29,851 nucleotides of DNA, taken from contig JBKPCD010000103.1 in assembly GCA_046727175.1 (NCBI GenBank), positions 1-29,851 of the forward strand. Reading direction: 5' to 3'. A program made the translations under genes and the position numbers. The notes beneath the pieces are model-generated. The model had not been told where the DNA came from. It searched no databases and saw only the letters and a program-made list of their open reading frames with translations. Source of the stretch: JBKPCD01 sp046727175. Its GTDB lineage: Bacteria; Acidobacteriota; Vicinamibacteria; Vicinamibacterales; 2-12-FULL-66-21. Below, piece by piece: positions 16,287 to 23,377 of the stretch; position 1 is the stretch's first letter; each line of letters opens with the position of its first letter.

Positions 16287-16292
16287 TATAAT
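16287..16292 (+). promoter_or_regulatory. -10 box TATAAT for the queG operon
   Basis: A consensus TATAAT is followed by 6 nt and the GTG at 16299. The GAGG between them would be too close to serve as a ribosome binding site, which favours leaderless initiation. Confidence 0.5.
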
Positions 16293-16298
16293 TGAGGA

Positions 16299-17357
16299 GT
16301 GCACGCCACATTCACCGACGCGCTCTCTGCAGACGACGTCAAGCGCGAAGCGGCGGCTCTCGGCTTCGATCTGTGCGGCATCGCGCCAGCCGGCGCGCTT
16401 CCGGAGCTCGCGTTCCTCCGCGAGTGGCTCGATCGGGGATATGCCGGCGAGATGCACTACCTGGAGCGGACGGCGGAACGCCGCGACGATGTGCGTCACG
16501 TGCTGCCATCAGCACGCTCGGTAATCGTGCTCGGGTCCGTCTACAACGTCGACCGGCCGTACTCGACCGAGAACCCGGCCCGCTCGCGCGCGGCAATCGC
16601 GCGCTATGCCTGGGGCGACGACTACCACGTCATCATCGGGAAGAAGCTTTCCCGGCTGCTCACGTGGCTGCGCGAGCGCGCGGGCCCAGCGTTCGAGGGG
16701 CGCGCGTACGTGGACACAGGACCCGTGCAGGAACGCGTCTATGCGCAACATGCCGGCCTCGGGTGGATCGGAAAGAACACGTGTGTCATCAATCCCTCGA
16801 TGGGCTCGTGGATCTTTCTTTCCGAGATCATCTGCAATCTCACACTCGAGCCGGACGCGCCGGCGCTCGATCAATGCGGAACGTGCACGCTCTGTCTCGA
16901 GGCGTGTCCGACGGGCGCGCTCGTCGACGAGCACGTCCTCGATTCGACACGTTGTCTCTCGTACCTCACGATCGAGTTGAAGGGGCCGATTCCGGTCGAG
17001 CACCGGAGCGCTATCGCCGAACACGCGTACGGCTGTGATCTGTGCCAGGAAGTGTGCCCGTGGAATGCGCATCCTGCCGTGTCGGCGGCCACCGAGTGGC
17101 AGCCGCGCAGCGGTTTCGATGGTCCGACGCTTCTCCAGCTGTGGCAGCACACCGATGAGGAGCTGCGAATGCTGTTGAAGGAAAGCGCAATGAAGCGGGC
17201 AGGCATCACGCGCCTGCGCAGGAATCTGGCCGTCGCGATTGGAAACTGCGGTGATCCGTCGACAATCGAAACGCTGTCGACCCGACACGCACCCTCGTGC
17301 GCCGACCCGCTCGTCGACGAACACGTCCGCTGGGCAGCGGAGAAGCTCGGTGGCTGA
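16299..17357 (+). CDS. queG: Epoxyqueuosine reductase QueG
   Basis: QueG removes the epoxide oxygen in the last step of queuosine synthesis on tRNA, using cobalamin and two 4Fe-4S clusters. The 352-residue protein has 'GFDLCGIAPAG' at the N-terminus and the active-site stretch 'YVDTGPVQERVYAQHAGLGW', with the proposed catalytic Asp in 'VDTGP'. Two ferredoxin-like cysteine clusters follow, 'CGTCTLCLEACPTGA' (about 193-207) and 'CDLCQEVCPWN' (about 248-258). A HEAT-like C-terminal part ('GITRLRRNLAVAIGNCGD') completes the family architecture. GTG 16299 gives the usual length, and a TATAAT box lies 6 nt before it. The gene overlaps the UdgX gene by 8 nt. Confidence 0.95.
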   Translation: MHATFTDALSADDVKREAAALGFDLCGIAPAGALPELAFLREWLDRGYAGEMHYLERTAERRDDVRHVLPSARSVIVLGSVYNVDRPYSTENPARSRAAIARYAWGDDYHVIIGKKLSRLLTWLRERAGPAFEGRAYVDTGPVQERVYAQHAGLGWIGKNTCVINPSMGSWIFLSEIICNLTLEPDAPALDQCGTCTLCLEACPTGALVDEHVLDSTRCLSYLTIELKGPIPVEHRSAIAEHAYGCDLCQEVCPWNAHPAVSAATEWQPRSGFDGPTLLQLWQHTDEELRMLLKESAMKRAGITRLRRNLAVAIGNCGDPSTIETLSTRHAPSCADPLVDEHVRWAAEKLGG

Positions 17358-18063
17358 GTCCTCGCGCCCGCGAATGCCGCGAGGCGGAAAACGGGGCGGC
17401 CGCGAACCAAAGCCCGGCGAGCCCGTTCCCGACCTCCTTCCCGATCACCCGACGCTCGAGACCGTTCGCGAGGCGGCCTCGACCTGCAAGGCTTGCGATC
17501 TGTACAAACGCGGCACGCAGACGGTGTTCGGTGAGGGACCGCGCAAGGCCGCACTGATGCTGGTGGGCGAACAGCCGGGCGATGCCGAGGATCTGGCCGG
17601 GCAGCCTTTCGTCGGACCCGCCGGACGGCTGCTGGACCGCGGCCTCGAGGAGGCGGGAATCGATCGCGGGCTTGTGTACGTGACGAATGTCGTGAAACAT
17701 TTCAAGTGGGAGCCTCGCGGCAAGCGGCGCATCCACGCCAAGCCGAACGCCGCCGAGATCAGCGCCTGCCGTCCGTGGCTCGAGACTGAAATCGCGCTCG
17801 TCAAGCCGCGCGTCCTCGTCTGTCTCGGCGCAACGGCCGCGCAGGCACTGCTCGGCAAATCGTTCAAGGTTTCGCGCCAGCGTGGTGAGTTCGTCGCCTC
17901 GACGATGGCCCCGTTCGTGACCGCAACCGTCCACCCCTCGTCCATACTGCGCGCGCAAGGCGAAGACGCGCGACGGGCGGAGATGGCCAGGTTCATCGCC
18001 GACTTGAAGAAGGTGGCTGTTCAATTGGCGGGCAGCCGACGAAGCGGAGGCGGGAGCTCATAA
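17350..18063 (+). CDS. udgX: UdgX-type uracil-DNA glycosylase superfamily protein
   Basis: This 237-residue protein belongs to the family 4-like uracil-DNA glycosylases with a 4Fe-4S cluster; Cys46 and Cys49 ('CKACDLY') and the Cys in 'ISACRPW' are likely ligands. Motif I is 'GEQPGD' (73-78) and the C-terminal motif is 'VHPSSILR'. The insert 'KHFKWEPRGKRRIH' contains KRRIH, the signature of UdgX, which is known from Mycobacterium smegmatis to attack uracil in DNA and stay covalently bound through this His (His129 here). It therefore probably acts as a suicide binder or repair factor and not a turnover glycosylase. GTG 17350 overlaps queG by 8 nt; ATG 17374 is an alternative start that removes only a basic tail. 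The stop overlaps the AlgH gene start (TAATG). Confidence 0.92.
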   Translation: MAESSRPRMPRGGKRGGREPKPGEPVPDLLPDHPTLETVREAASTCKACDLYKRGTQTVFGEGPRKAALMLVGEQPGDAEDLAGQPFVGPAGRLLDRGLEEAGIDRGLVYVTNVVKHFKWEPRGKRRIHAKPNAAEISACRPWLETEIALVKPRVLVCLGATAAQALLGKSFKVSRQRGEFVASTMAPFVTATVHPSSILRAQGEDARRAEMARFIADLKKVAVQLAGSRRSGGGSS

Positions 18064-18614
18064 TGACAGAACCGTTTCAACCGACACTGCTGCTTTCGAT
18101 GCCGCAGTTGCAGGACCCGAACTTCACTCGCACCGTCGTGCTCCTCTGCGACTACGCACCCGAAGGCGCATTCGGTCTGGTGCTGAACCGTCCGACGGAA
18201 ATGCGAGCGACCAGCATGGTCAAACTCGAGCCGCCGGTCGTCGGAGGCAACGCGCTCCCGCTCTGCATCGGTGGACCTGTCGAGCCCGAACGCGGGTGGA
18301 TCCTGCTCGGTCAACAGCCGGAAGATGTCAACGAGTACCGCATGATTCGCGAAGGTGTGTACTTGTCGACATCGCCTGTACTTCTGCGACGCGTGCTCTC
18401 CACGTCCCCCGCACCCCGCGCGCGCGTTCTCGCCGGCTACGCCGGCTGGGGGCCGGGTCAGCTCGAAGCGGAGCTCGCGCAATCCGCGTGGCTGATGGGC
18501 GACGTAGATGTCGACCTAATCTTCGACATCGAATCGTCACTGATGTGGGAAACCGCCATTCGTCGACTTGGGGCTGATCCTTCGGCGTTGCAGGTCAGTC
18601 ACGGCGTTCACTGA
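18063..18614 (+). CDS. AlgH/YqgE family protein (UPF0301)
   Basis: This 183-residue protein matches the AlgH/YqgE family: N-terminal 'LLLSMPQLQDPNFTRTVVLL', then 'GAFGLVLNRPTE', 'CIGGPVEPERGWIL', 'RVLAGYAGWGPGQLEAEL' and 'SAWLMGDVD', in that order and at the usual length. The family is widespread in proteobacteria and acidobacteria. It was first linked to alginate regulation in Pseudomonas, but its molecular role is unknown; it has no transmembrane segment or catalytic motif. The ATG at 18063 shares one base with the UdgX stop, so the two are coupled. It ends the queG operon, facing the convergent HEAT operon across a repeat-rich gap. Confidence 0.94.
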   Translation: MTEPFQPTLLLSMPQLQDPNFTRTVVLLCDYAPEGAFGLVLNRPTEMRATSMVKLEPPVVGGNALPLCIGGPVEPERGWILLGQQPEDVNEYRMIREGVYLSTSPVLLRRVLSTSPAPRARVLAGYAGWGPGQLEAELAQSAWLMGDVDVDLIFDIESSLMWETAIRRLGADPSALQVSHGVH

Positions 18615-18843
18615 AAGGAGCTCTCAATCCCTAATCCCTGATCACTGATCGTGAAGCACTCATCCTCGAATCGCTTGAACCGCCGAATCAGGTGTTCAGG
18701 ATTCAAGGATTGAGCGATTAGTGATCAGTGATTCCGCGTTCGCAGGTTCCAAGTTCCTGGTCCGGTTCGGCGACGGCTTTCGAGTGAGAGAACCGTCGGA
18801 ACCGACCCTGGAACCTGGAACCCGGAACCTGAGAACCTCACGT
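18615..18843. repeat. Heptamer arrays and long inverted repeats between convergent operons
   Basis: No gene is seen in these 229 nt. Six 7-nt units run from 18626 to 18667 (AATCCCT twice, GATCACT, GATCGTG, AAGCACT, CATCCTC). Three related units on the other strand run from 18716 to 18736 (GATTAGT, GATCAGT, GATTCCG), including the 9-bp inverted pair ATCACTGAT (18641) / ATCAGTGAT (18724). A second inverted set pairs 18745-18776 (GGTTCCA, AGTTCCT units) with 18793-18822 (CTGGAAC units) around a 16-nt loop. The gap could form large hairpins acting as a two-way transcription barrier. Confidence 0.65.
18745..18822. terminator. Candidate bidirectional hairpin terminator
   Basis: The arms 18745-18776 and 18793-18822 are about 30 nt each, inverted and mostly complementary with a few mismatches, with a 16-nt loop. 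It lies between the stop codons of two converging operons. There is no T-tract, so factor-independent termination is uncertain. Confidence 0.4.
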
Positions 18844-20154
18844 TCACTTCAGGATTTCGGCGAAGAACTCGATCGCTCTCGGATCGCGCGATTGTCCCAG
18901 CCAGAAGATGGCCTGCTTGCGGACAGCGGGATTCGAGTTCGTGCGGGCGATCTGAATCAGGAGCGGCACGCCTTCGTCCTTGGGAAGCTGACTCAGCGCG
19001 AATACCGCCTTCTTCTTCACTTCGGTGTCGGGGTCTTGCTCGATGCGTTCGGTGATTGCAGCCGAAGCCTTACGGCCGGCCTTCTGACCGAGCCAGAAGA
19101 TCGCTTCCCCGCGAGTGGCTGCGTCGCTGTTCGAGTTCGCCACGCGCACCAGCGCGTCGACACCCGCATCGTCCTTCAGCTGGCTCAGCGCGAATACGGC
19201 TTTCTTGCGGACTTCCGGTGAGGAGTCCTTCTCGAGCGCGTCGAGGATCATCGCCGGCGCGCGGCTGTCGTTCTGTTGCGCCAGCCAGAAGAGCGCTTCG
19301 CTGCGCAAGCGCGGTTCGGCATCCGATCGGGCGGTGCTCGCGAGCGTATCGAAGGCGTCCTTCTCGTGACTCTGAGAGACCCCGAACACGGCGGCCTTTC
19401 TGACTTCGAGGCTGGGATCGTCGTGGAGAACCCGCTTGAGCACGTCGAGCCCATGGCGTCCGCGCGCGTTGCCGAGCCAGAACGTGACCTTCTTGCGTAC
19501 GAATTCGGGTTGATTGCTCGCGACGAGCCGATCGAGAGCAGCATCCGCTGCCGGATCGCCGTGCAGCGCGATCGCCGAGATCGCGCCGTCCACCACACGG
19601 TCGCGTCGCTGCGGATCCGCGCCAACGAGCGATTCGAGCAGCGCGACGCTGTCCGACGGCTTCACGTCCTCGAGCCAGACGACCGGTCGACCGCCAGCGT
19701 CAAGTTCGCACTCGTCCGAGAAGATTCGGACGCGATCGACCCGACGCTCGGCGATGCGGAAGAGCACGGTCATCCGATCGGATCCTTCGAGCCGCACGGG
19801 ACCCGCCGTTGCCTGAGAACGGGTCCACATCGATGTGCCGTCCGAAGATGGCTCCAGACGACACCCGCCGCAGCAGCGCCGGCCGTCTGACATCACAACC
19901 GTCCCGTTGGCCCAGGTGGTCCCGGAGTCGAAACAGCACATTACGCGCTCACCGTCGACAACCGGGACCTTGTAGCCGATCCAGGCCACGTCAGGCTGAG
20001 TACTGACCAGCTTTTGAAACGATTGCACGAACGGCGAGCCGGCGGCCTGCACCGTGATTCGTGCGTTCGAGATTCGCGTCTGCTGGGCAACGAGCACTGC
20101 AGCCGACGCCGCGATCGTCAGGGCGACAGCGATGATCGTGTAACGCTTCGACAT
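18844..20154 (-). CDS. Exported HEAT-repeat protein with N-terminal cysteine cluster
   Basis: This 436-residue protein has an N-terminal signal peptide or anchor (about 7-24), then a roughly 150-residue domain with five clustered cysteines (Cys73, Cys74, Cys94, Cys95, Cys98; 'RRCCGGCRLE'). From about residue 219 come six HEAT repeats of exactly 32 residues and a truncated seventh. Odd repeats contain 'FWLGQ'-like and even repeats 'FALSQ'-like helices, giving a 64-residue super-period. HEAT arrays form curved scaffolds for protein binding. ATG 20154 has GAGGAG upstream and follows the previous gene by 12 nt, so it is the last gene of the sigma operon. No enzymatic motif is visible; a role in sensing or scaffolding at the envelope is inference. 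Confidence 0.88.
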   Translation of the reverse strand: MSKRYTIIAVALTIAASAAVLVAQQTRISNARITVQAAGSPFVQSFQKLVSTQPDVAWIGYKVPVVDGERVMCCFDSGTTWANGTVVMSDGRRCCGGCRLEPSSDGTSMWTRSQATAGPVRLEGSDRMTVLFRIAERRVDRVRIFSDECELDAGGRPVVWLEDVKPSDSVALLESLVGADPQRRDRVVDGAISAIALHGDPAADAALDRLVASNQPEFVRKKVTFWLGNARGRHGLDVLKRVLHDDPSLEVRKAAVFGVSQSHEKDAFDTLASTARSDAEPRLRSEALFWLAQQNDSRAPAMILDALEKDSSPEVRKKAVFALSQLKDDAGVDALVRVANSNSDAATRGEAIFWLGQKAGRKASAAITERIEQDPDTEVKKKAVFALSQLPKDEGVPLLIQIARTNSNPAVRKQAIFWLGQSRDPRAIEFFAEILK

Positions 20155-20166
20155 GACCGCGCTCCT

Positions 20167-21771
20167 CTACTTGCCCAGGATCTCCAGCATGTACTTCGTC
20201 GCCTCCGGGTTGTTGCCCATCTGCGACAGCTTCTGCACGATCTGCATCTTCATGTCCATATCGGTTTCCTTCCGCGCGATCGCGACGAGCGACGTCGCGT
20301 TCCCCTGAAGGAAGAGAGCGTTGATGACCTCCTTCCGGATCGCCGGCGTCTTGTCCGCGCTGTAAATCTCGACCAGCGCCTCGCCAGTGCGCTTCGATCC
20401 CATGAGACCGAGGTTCCGGATCGCCGTCCGGCGCAGGTCCGGGTTCTGTTCGGTCTTCGCGAGGTCGATCATCCGTGTCGCGTTGCCGCCGACGAACATC
20501 GCGTTGATGATCCGCTTCTTGACGTCGACCGAGCCCTCTTTCGTATAGAGCTGCCACAGCTCTTCGTGCGCACCCATGACGCCGAGCTGTTGGACCGCCT
20601 CGGCGCGAAGCTGCGGATCCTTCTCGCTCTGGGCCGCGGTGAACAGACGATCCTTCTCGCCTGCAACCATGAACGCGCGAAGAATCCGGCGCTTTATGTC
20701 GACGTCCGCCGTCCCTGCGTAAACCTCGGCGAGCGCGGCGCGGCTCTCACGTCCGCCGTGCACGCCGAGGTATTGAATCGCCTTGCTCTGGAGCTCCGGC
20801 GTCGAGCTACCCTTCGCGAAGTTCTTCAGGACCTCGCGCGCGCGATTCGAGTTGCTCTGGGCGAGCACGAACAGCGCTTTGTCCTTGACGCGGGGCGATG
20901 ACGCGCCTGCAAGGAGCTTCTCGAGCATCGGGATGGCTTCGTCGGGCGCGGAGTTCTGGAGTGCCTGGATCGCCAGGATCTTCAAGTCCTCATCGGCCTG
21001 ACCCTCTGGCGGGAGCTTTTGTCCGGAGCTCTGACGAACTTCGAACTCCAGCGCCTTGGCTTCCTTCGAATACCGGCTGTCGGGGTACCCCTTGGTCAGA
21101 TCTGAAAGCGTTGCCAGAGCCTCTGCGCGTTGCCCGAGCCTGTTTTGCGCGTAGGCTTTGTAGTAGAGCGCGGCGTCCACGCGTGTCATGCGCATCTGCG
21201 CGACGCGGTCGAATGCGCTGATGGCGCGCTCCCATCGCGCCTCGTCGAGAGCATCACGACCCTGCTCGAACGCGTTCTGTTCTCTCTCGCGCTCCCGCTC
21301 GCGTCGTTCGGCTTCGCGTTCGCGCTGTTCCTGCTCGCGCTCTTTCAGCTCCTGCTCACGCTCCCGCTGTTCCCGCTCGCGCTGCGCTTGCTCGCGGCCG
21401 CGATCCTGCAGCCCGAAATCGGCTTCGGCCTGAAATGGCGCGCCCGTGGGTCCGACACCGACCGGCCCGGGCAGGAACGGTCCTGGACCTATCGGGCCCA
21501 GGGTCATCGGTCCGATGGGGCCGGCGCCCACTGGCCCGGGTCCAAGCGGGCCGGGACCAGCCGGTCCGACGCCAATGGGTCCCGGACCGATCGGGCCCGC
21601 GCCGATCGGGCCTGGTCCGATTGGCCCCGGGCCAATCGGGCCCGCACCAACTGGCCCCGGACCGATGGGCCCAGGTCCCGTCGGCCCCGGCCCAATCGGT
21701 GCGGACTGCGCCCACACCGGAGCGGCCGCGGCGACCGCGACGACGAATACGACTGCATGCTTGTTGATCAT
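20167..21771 (-). CDS. Exported Gly-Pro-pentad, coiled-coil, TPR and HEAT-repeat protein
   Basis: This 534-residue protein is modular. A signal peptide (1-22, ending VWAQ) leads into a low-complexity region (27-112) starting with twelve perfect pentads of Gly-X-Gly-Pro-hydrophobic (27-86). A charged helix of Arg/Glu/Gln (about 124-165) is predicted to be a long coiled coil or single alpha helix. A TPR-like stretch (about 168-245) has 'AISAFDRVAQMR' and 'LTKGYPDSRYSKEAKALEFE', like tol-pal or BamD-type repeats. HEAT-like repeats fill the rest (about 268-534), with alternating 'LGVMG' and 'FMVAG/FVGGN' helices. AAGGA lies 6 nt before ATG 21771. The pentad region may span peptidoglycan or extend from the cell. 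No homologous function can be named. Confidence 0.88.
   Translation of the reverse strand: MINKHAVVFVVAVAAAAPVWAQSAPIGPGPTGPGPIGPGPVGAGPIGPGPIGPGPIGAGPIGPGPIGVGPAGPGPLGPGPVGAGPIGPMTLGPIGPGPFLPGPVGVGPTGAPFQAEADFGLQDRGREQAQREREQREREQELKEREQEQREREAERREREREREQNAFEQGRDALDEARWERAISAFDRVAQMRMTRVDAALYYKAYAQNRLGQRAEALATLSDLTKGYPDSRYSKEAKALEFEVRQSSGQKLPPEGQADEDLKILAIQALQNSAPDEAIPMLEKLLAGASSPRVKDKALFVLAQSNSNRAREVLKNFAKGSSTPELQSKAIQYLGVHGGRESRAALAEVYAGTADVDIKRRILRAFMVAGEKDRLFTAAQSEKDPQLRAEAVQQLGVMGAHEELWQLYTKEGSVDVKKRIINAMFVGGNATRMIDLAKTEQNPDLRRTAIRNLGLMGSKRTGEALVEIYSADKTPAIRKEVINALFLQGNATSLVAIARKETDMDMKMQIVQKLSQMGNNPEATKYMLEILGK
21436..21693 (-). repeat. 15-bp tandem repeat coding for Gly-Pro pentads
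   Basis: Twelve in-phase 15-bp units (21514-21693) encode Gly-(Pro/Ala/Val)-Gly-Pro-(Ile/Val/Leu/Ala/Thr). A degenerate continuation runs to 21436. Because Gly and Pro codons (GGN/CCN) are complementary, the opposite strand also reads as Gly-Pro repeats. Third positions vary between units, so the array is not a recent slippage product. Confidence 0.8.
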
Positions 21772-21795
21772 CGAAGTTCCTTGTAAGGATTCCGG

Positions 21796-22581
21796 CTACA
21801 GAGACGAGCGTTGACCTGCCCGCCCCTGAATGAATTGGTTCTGACGTTGACGCAGCTCTGATGACAACACGCGCACCTTGAACAACAGTCCGGCCGATTC
21901 GATCCGACGCTGCACGCTGCTGATGTCCTCCGGTGAACCTGCGGCAACATCCACGAGCACGCGCTCGAGCTGATCGAGCAGATCCACGACTCTCGTGTCG
22001 CCGGACGCTGCCGCCGTCTGTCGATACAGCCGGTTGGCGGCGACGAGCTGTTCGGCTCTCGCTCGCTCGGACGACATCTCCGTATCGCTGCCGCTCTCTC
22101 CGCCGGCGAGCTCCACAAGCACCATCCGTGATCGATCGAGGTGGTCGCCGAGATCGACGAGCAGAATGCGGTCACGCATCTGCTCGGAGGTCGCGTCCGT
22201 ATTGGTCGTCACTGTCCCTGGCGTCTCAGGAGCGCGCGACATCATGCGTCCCGCGAAGAACGCCCCTGTGACGAGCATGACGACCATCGCGGCCCATGCG
22301 AGACGAGCCGGCGAGAACACGAGCCACTCGAGCCACCGATCGCGCCTGCGAGGCAGATCGGATTCGAGACGAGCCCAGACGGTGCGCTCGAAACTGTCGG
22401 GCAGCTCTGGTCTGGCCAGAGCGGCTTCGTCGACCGCCGCGAGCACGCGCTGTAATCGGCGGTAGCTTCCGCCGCATGCGGTGCACTCTCTGAGGTGAGC
22501 GGACGTCCGCTTCTCCTCGGCGTCGTCCATCTCGCCGTAGTAGTGCAGGACCAGGTCGTCATCGTGAAGGTGACTGCTCAT
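21796..22581 (-). CDS. Zinc-finger anti-sigma factor, membrane-spanning
   Basis: This 261-residue protein has an N-terminal zf-HC2 (ZAS) domain: 'SSHLHDDDLVLHYYGEMDD' and then His-x3-Cys-x2-Cys in 'HLRECTACGGS'. This domain binds the partner ECF sigma factor. One transmembrane helix (about 93-112, 'LAWAAMVVMLVTGAFFAG') follows. The remaining roughly 145 residues should be periplasmic, with long polar helices probably forming a coiled coil ('LVAANRLYRQTAAASGD', 'LLDQLERVLVDVA'). The frame is open upstream to 22635, but that extension runs through a dispersed repeat; ATG 22581 directly precedes the conserved domain. It lies downstream of its cognate sigma gene and 24 nt before the Gly-Pro/HEAT gene. 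A periplasmic signal probably releases the sigma factor. Confidence 0.92.
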   Translation of the reverse strand: MSSHLHDDDLVLHYYGEMDDAEEKRTSAHLRECTACGGSYRRLQRVLAAVDEAALARPELPDSFERTVWARLESDLPRRRDRWLEWLVFSPARLAWAAMVVMLVTGAFFAGRMMSRAPETPGTVTTNTDATSEQMRDRILLVDLGDHLDRSRMVLVELAGGESGSDTEMSSERARAEQLVAANRLYRQTAAASGDTRVVDLLDQLERVLVDVAAGSPEDISSVQRRIESAGLLFKVRVLSSELRQRQNQFIQGRAGQRSSL

Positions 22582-22680
22582 CTTCTTACCGAGGGACTTC
22601 GTCCCCCGGACCCCCAATCTCACCCCACCGCGCAAAGTCCGCGCGGCGGGGACCCCGGTTTACCGTCGCTCGCGCGATGG
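22582..22680. repeat. Dispersed palindromic element, copy 2, inside the sigma operon
   Basis: The hairpin at 22589-22609 (CCGAGGGAC / TTC / GTCCCCCGG, one mismatch) matches copies 1 and 3. It is followed by GGACCCC, a second stem around CCGCGC-N7-GCGCGG (about 22627-22645), and GGGGACCCC. The second half diverges from the other copies. It fills the whole gap between the sigma and anti-sigma genes and could reduce read-through or stabilise the sigma mRNA. Confidence 0.65.
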
Positions 22681-23256
22681 TCAATCCGCCGCGACAAACG
22701 GCTCGAGTGCCAGCCGCATTTTCTTCACCGCCCGAAAGATGCTGTGCTTCGTGGCGTTCGCCTTCAGACCGAGGGCCCGGCTGATCTCGTCGATCGATTG
22801 CCCCTCGAAATGCCGCAGGACGAATGCCGCGCGCTCCATGCGGCTGAGCGCCGACATGGCCTCACTGATGCGTTCCTGCACTTCCGTACTCAACATCAGT
22901 CGCTCCGGCGATGGTTCCGCGGGATCTCGCTTGCCGGGCGCCGCCGCAAACTGCTCGAGGTCTCCTGCATCGTGACCGGCCTCACGATTCGGACGCGAAC
23001 GGATGAGATCGATTGAACAGTTCACAGCAATCCGATGCAACCACGTACTGAAATTCGCGCGAGACTCGAAGCGTCCGAGCTGCTTGTACGCTTTGAGAAA
23101 CGTCTCCTGCACGACATCCTCGGCATCCTGCGCGTTGCCCGTCATTCGATGCGCCAGGCGGTAGACGGCCCTGCTGTGACGCTCCACGAGCAACCGAAAA
23201 GCCTCGCTGTTGCCATCGCGCGCCAGCGCGACGGTGGCGGCGTCCGTTTGCGGCAT
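22681..23256 (-). CDS. ECF-subfamily RNA polymerase sigma factor
   Basis: This 191-residue sigma-70 ECF factor has region 2 (about 18-85) with 'AEDVVQETFLKAYKQLGRFE' and 'FSTWLHRIAVNCSIDLIRS', and region 4 (about 130-185) with 'LSRMERAAFVLRHFEGQSID' and 'EISRALGLKANATKHSIFRA', the helix-turn-helix that reads the -35 element. The frame continues upstream to 23421, but those 55 residues are low-complexity Ala/Pro/Arg and overlap intergenic repeats; ATG 23256 gives the usual length. It heads a minus-strand operon with its anti-sigma factor and two HEAT proteins, so those exported proteins may belong to its regulon. A 99-nt repeat separates it from the anti-sigma gene. Confidence 0.95.
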   Translation of the reverse strand: MPQTDAATVALARDGNSEAFRLLVERHSRAVYRLAHRMTGNAQDAEDVVQETFLKAYKQLGRFESRANFSTWLHRIAVNCSIDLIRSRPNREAGHDAGDLEQFAAAPGKRDPAEPSPERLMLSTEVQERISEAMSALSRMERAAFVLRHFEGQSIDEISRALGLKANATKHSIFRAVKKMRLALEPFVAAD

Positions 23257-23377
23257 CCGATTGCTTAGACGGGAGTTGGCGTCGGCGGTTAGCGCGGCAG
23301 GATCGATGCCCCGCGAAGCGCCTTCCTTACCGCGCAAGGCCGGCGCGGTGTGGGCCCGGGCTGGGGCAGGAGGACGG
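23257..23377. other. Short gap upstream of the sigma gene
   Basis: No gene is recognised. It holds an inverted repeat ACCGCGC-N7-GCGCGGT at about 23329-23349, whose style matches the second stem of the dispersed element at 22582-22680. No clear promoter for the sigma gene was found. Confidence 0.3.

Noticed and set aside
18721..19221. Plus-strand open frame of 166 residues entering the HEAT gene
   Set aside because: It begins in the heptamer repeats and then runs antisense to well-formed HEAT repeats; it has no domain of its own.
21446..21814. Plus-strand open frame rich in Gly-Pro repeats, opposite the 534-residue protein
   Set aside because: Gly (GGN) and Pro (CCN) codons are complementary, so the opposite strand of a Gly-Pro array automatically reads as Gly-Pro. 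There is no signal peptide, promoter or extra domain, and the minus-strand gene has all of these.
22582..22635. 18-residue N-terminal extension of the anti-sigma factor
   Set aside because: It is encoded by the dispersed palindromic element, and the zf-HC2 domain starts directly at ATG 22581.
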